From positions 1-58,919 of the IMG/VR virus record IMGVR_UViG_3300021964_007473: a stretch of DNA of 58,919 bases; one strand, 5' to 3'. Every line of letters begins with the position of its first letter. Position 1 is the stretch's first letter. Shown piece by piece: positions 57,692 through 58,919 of this stretch. Position numbers and translations under genes: made by a program. The notes beneath the pieces were generated by a model. The model was not told the origin of the DNA. It worked only from the letters and a program-made list of their open reading frames with translations, and did no database searches. The stretch comes from a virus.

Positions 57692-58919
57692 TGACAGGCA
57701 ACCCACTTTCAGGGCACACAAAGGCCAATTTGACGCTGACCGGTACGGCTACTGCCGTTGACGGGCTGACGGACGGGGACCATATCCTCAGTCCGACCAT
57801 GACAAACTACCTTGAAGGAATCCACGGCAACGGGATTCTGCTTGAAGAGGACACCGCGTACGGTGATAGCGACCGTGACGTGCCTGAGAACCTGCCCGGT
57901 ACGTGCGACCAAGTGACCAACACGTACACGTTCCGCGTTTCGGGCGGTACGGCTATCCTTGACGGTGTACTGTACTCGTTCGCAGGCGGTCACTCCGGCA
58001 GCATTGACGTGCCTATCACCACGACAAGCGTACACAAGACAGGCTCGCCTACGGCCCTCACAACGGGTCAGGAAGCCCTCGTTGTGGTGTACGTCTCATC
58101 AGACGGTGGTACGCCTGACAACGTGTATTGGGAGATGGGTACGCCCGTCACCACGGCAAGCAACACTTACCCCACCTCACCGTCTGCGTTCCTGAATGCA
58201 CCCGGCTCGCTGACGAACAAGAACACCTGCGTTCTTGCTACGCTGCGCGTCGTGTACAACGGCGCAGGTGGCGACCTGAAGATGGAGATTGAGGAATGCA
58301 ACGACAAGCGTGTGTTCGCTCGCCCGTCACCAATTTATTTCACTCCTGTTACAAGTGGTTCGGTGGGCGGAACAAACGCCATCACCGACATTGACACGGT
58401 ACACTCCGGCGACGAAGCGGGTGACTTGGCAGGTAGCCGCATGGGTGCGCTATGGCAGTCATACAACGCTGACGGCGATTCACTCCTATACTACTCAGCC
58501 AAGGATAGCGGCGGTACGCGCCATACGCATGTGCTTGGGCCATCGGGCATCAAGTCCCTGACGCCAAGCACCACCACGACGTTCACGTTCAATGAGAGTA
58601 ATGTATTCGTCATCACGCCCACGGCTGCGCATCAGTTCAACCCGACCGGCACGTTCCCTGCGGGCCACACGGTCTTCGTGAGCAACCACGCAGCCCACGG
58701 CACCAACTCCATCACCTTTGACAACGGTGGGCTTGGTGCGGTGTTGGACGGCAAGGAGGCCGGTGTCTTCGTGTACGACGGCACCAATTGGCAAAGCGTC
58801 ATCTTCGCAAGCGGTGCTGTGTCGCCCAACGCACACGGCGGCTCAGGCTACGTGCAGTTGTCTGACGGTGTAGGTGGCTTCACAAGCGATGCTGACCTTG
58901 TGTGGGACGCTGCGGGTGG
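57688..58919 (+). CDS. Tail fibre protein, 3' end beyond window
   Basis: The frame from ATG 57688 (or ATG 57691) stays open for 410 codons to the right edge, so this is a partial gene. The product begins MMTGNPLSGHTKANLTLTGT, contains beta-rich repeats, a segment VFVITPTAAHQFNPTG, and near the edge GYVQLSDGVGGFTSDADLVW. This style (S-D-G-x-G-G-F-T-S-D) is common in phage fibre and receptor-binding proteins close to a chaperone or trimerisation domain. The missing C terminus would carry the deciding features. Confidence 0.65.
   Translation, partial: MMTGNPLSGHTKANLTLTGTATAVDGLTDGDHILSPTMTNYLEGIHGNGILLEEDTAYGDSDRDVPENLPGTCDQVTNTYTFRVSGGTAILDGVLYSFAGGHSGSIDVPITTTSVHKTGSPTALTTGQEALVVVYVSSDGGTPDNVYWEMGTPVTTASNTYPTSPSAFLNAPGSLTNKNTCVLATLRVVYNGAGGDLKMEIEECNDKRVFARPSPIYFTPVTSGSVGGTNAITDIDTVHSGDEAGDLAGSRMGALWQSYNADGDSLLYYSAKDSGGTRHTHVLGPSGIKSLTPSTTTTFTFNESNVFVITPTAAHQFNPTGTFPAGHTVFVSNHAAHGTNSITFDNGGLGAVLDGKEAGVFVYDGTNWQSVIFASGAVSPNAHGGSGYVQLSDGVGGFTSDADLVWDAAG

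Noticed and set aside
1-58919. tRNA, rRNA, CRISPR arrays, insertion sequences, integrase or attachment sites
   Set aside because: None was seen. Nearly all bases are in + strand genes, leaving no room for structural RNAs except 4372-4589, which shows no tRNA-like cloverleaf.

Overview
The window is the morphogenesis (late) half of a tailed double-stranded DNA virus of the HK97 lineage (Caudoviricetes). All 48 protein genes that I call lie on the + strand, packed end to end with ATGA, TGATG or GTGA overlaps. The only non-coding gap above 200 bases is 4372-4589. The terminase, portal, prohead protease-scaffold, major capsid protein, tail tube, G/GT-like chaperone pair, tape measure and tail tip genes follow the usual siphovirus order. 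No replication genes, tRNA, rRNA, CRISPR or integrase are visible. The host cannot be read directly. The marine-virus families at 53971-55128 and 3160-4371, the many zinc ribbons (including two inside the portal), an AbrB-fold protein, an Arf/Ras/MglA-type GTPase and Shine-Dalgarno sites of the form GAGGTGA suggest a marine prokaryotic virus. I lean to an archaeal host (Poseidoniales-like) with low to moderate confidence; a bacterial host is not excluded.

Layout. (1) 1-792: the 3' part of an HMG-CoA lyase family gene, cut by the window edge. (2) 818-4371: three low-complexity virion-type proteins, each carrying a short PMDLAW..LLK peptide. (3) 4372-4589: an AT-rich region built as a 158-nt imperfect palindrome, probably a control region. 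(4) 4590-8105: small membrane proteins around a Ras/Arf-like GTPase, an AbrB-like protein and two soluble unknowns. (5) 8110-17567: packaging, with a putative small terminase, unknown virion-type proteins, the large terminase, a LAGLIDADG-domain protein and the portal. (6) 17611-24642: small scaffold-like and zinc proteins, and a 1,914-residue protein with a decayed DNA-ligase-like domain near its C terminus. (7) 24680-29765: protease-scaffold, capsid, and small head proteins. (8) 29779-37375: connector, tail completion, tail tube, chaperones, a short tape measure and a distal tail protein. (9) 37385-53974: one gene for a 5,529-residue tail protein with an N-terminal LamG/concanavalin-like fold, 28% of the window. 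(10) 53971-58919: small basic or zinc proteins of families shared with giant viruses, baseplate-like proteins, and a tail-fibre gene running off the right edge.

The most unusual signals are these: a short helical peptide (consensus P-M-D/E-x-A-W-x-x-L-L-K) repeated in at least eight otherwise unrelated proteins; a second C-terminal tag (NMSW-acidic-acidic-I/V-H) shared by the protease-scaffold and a small coiled-coil protein; the GTPase in a membrane-protein cluster; and the ligase-like domain that has lost its catalytic residues. Together they suggest that proteins are recruited into the particle by shared docking peptides. That is inference from sequence only.
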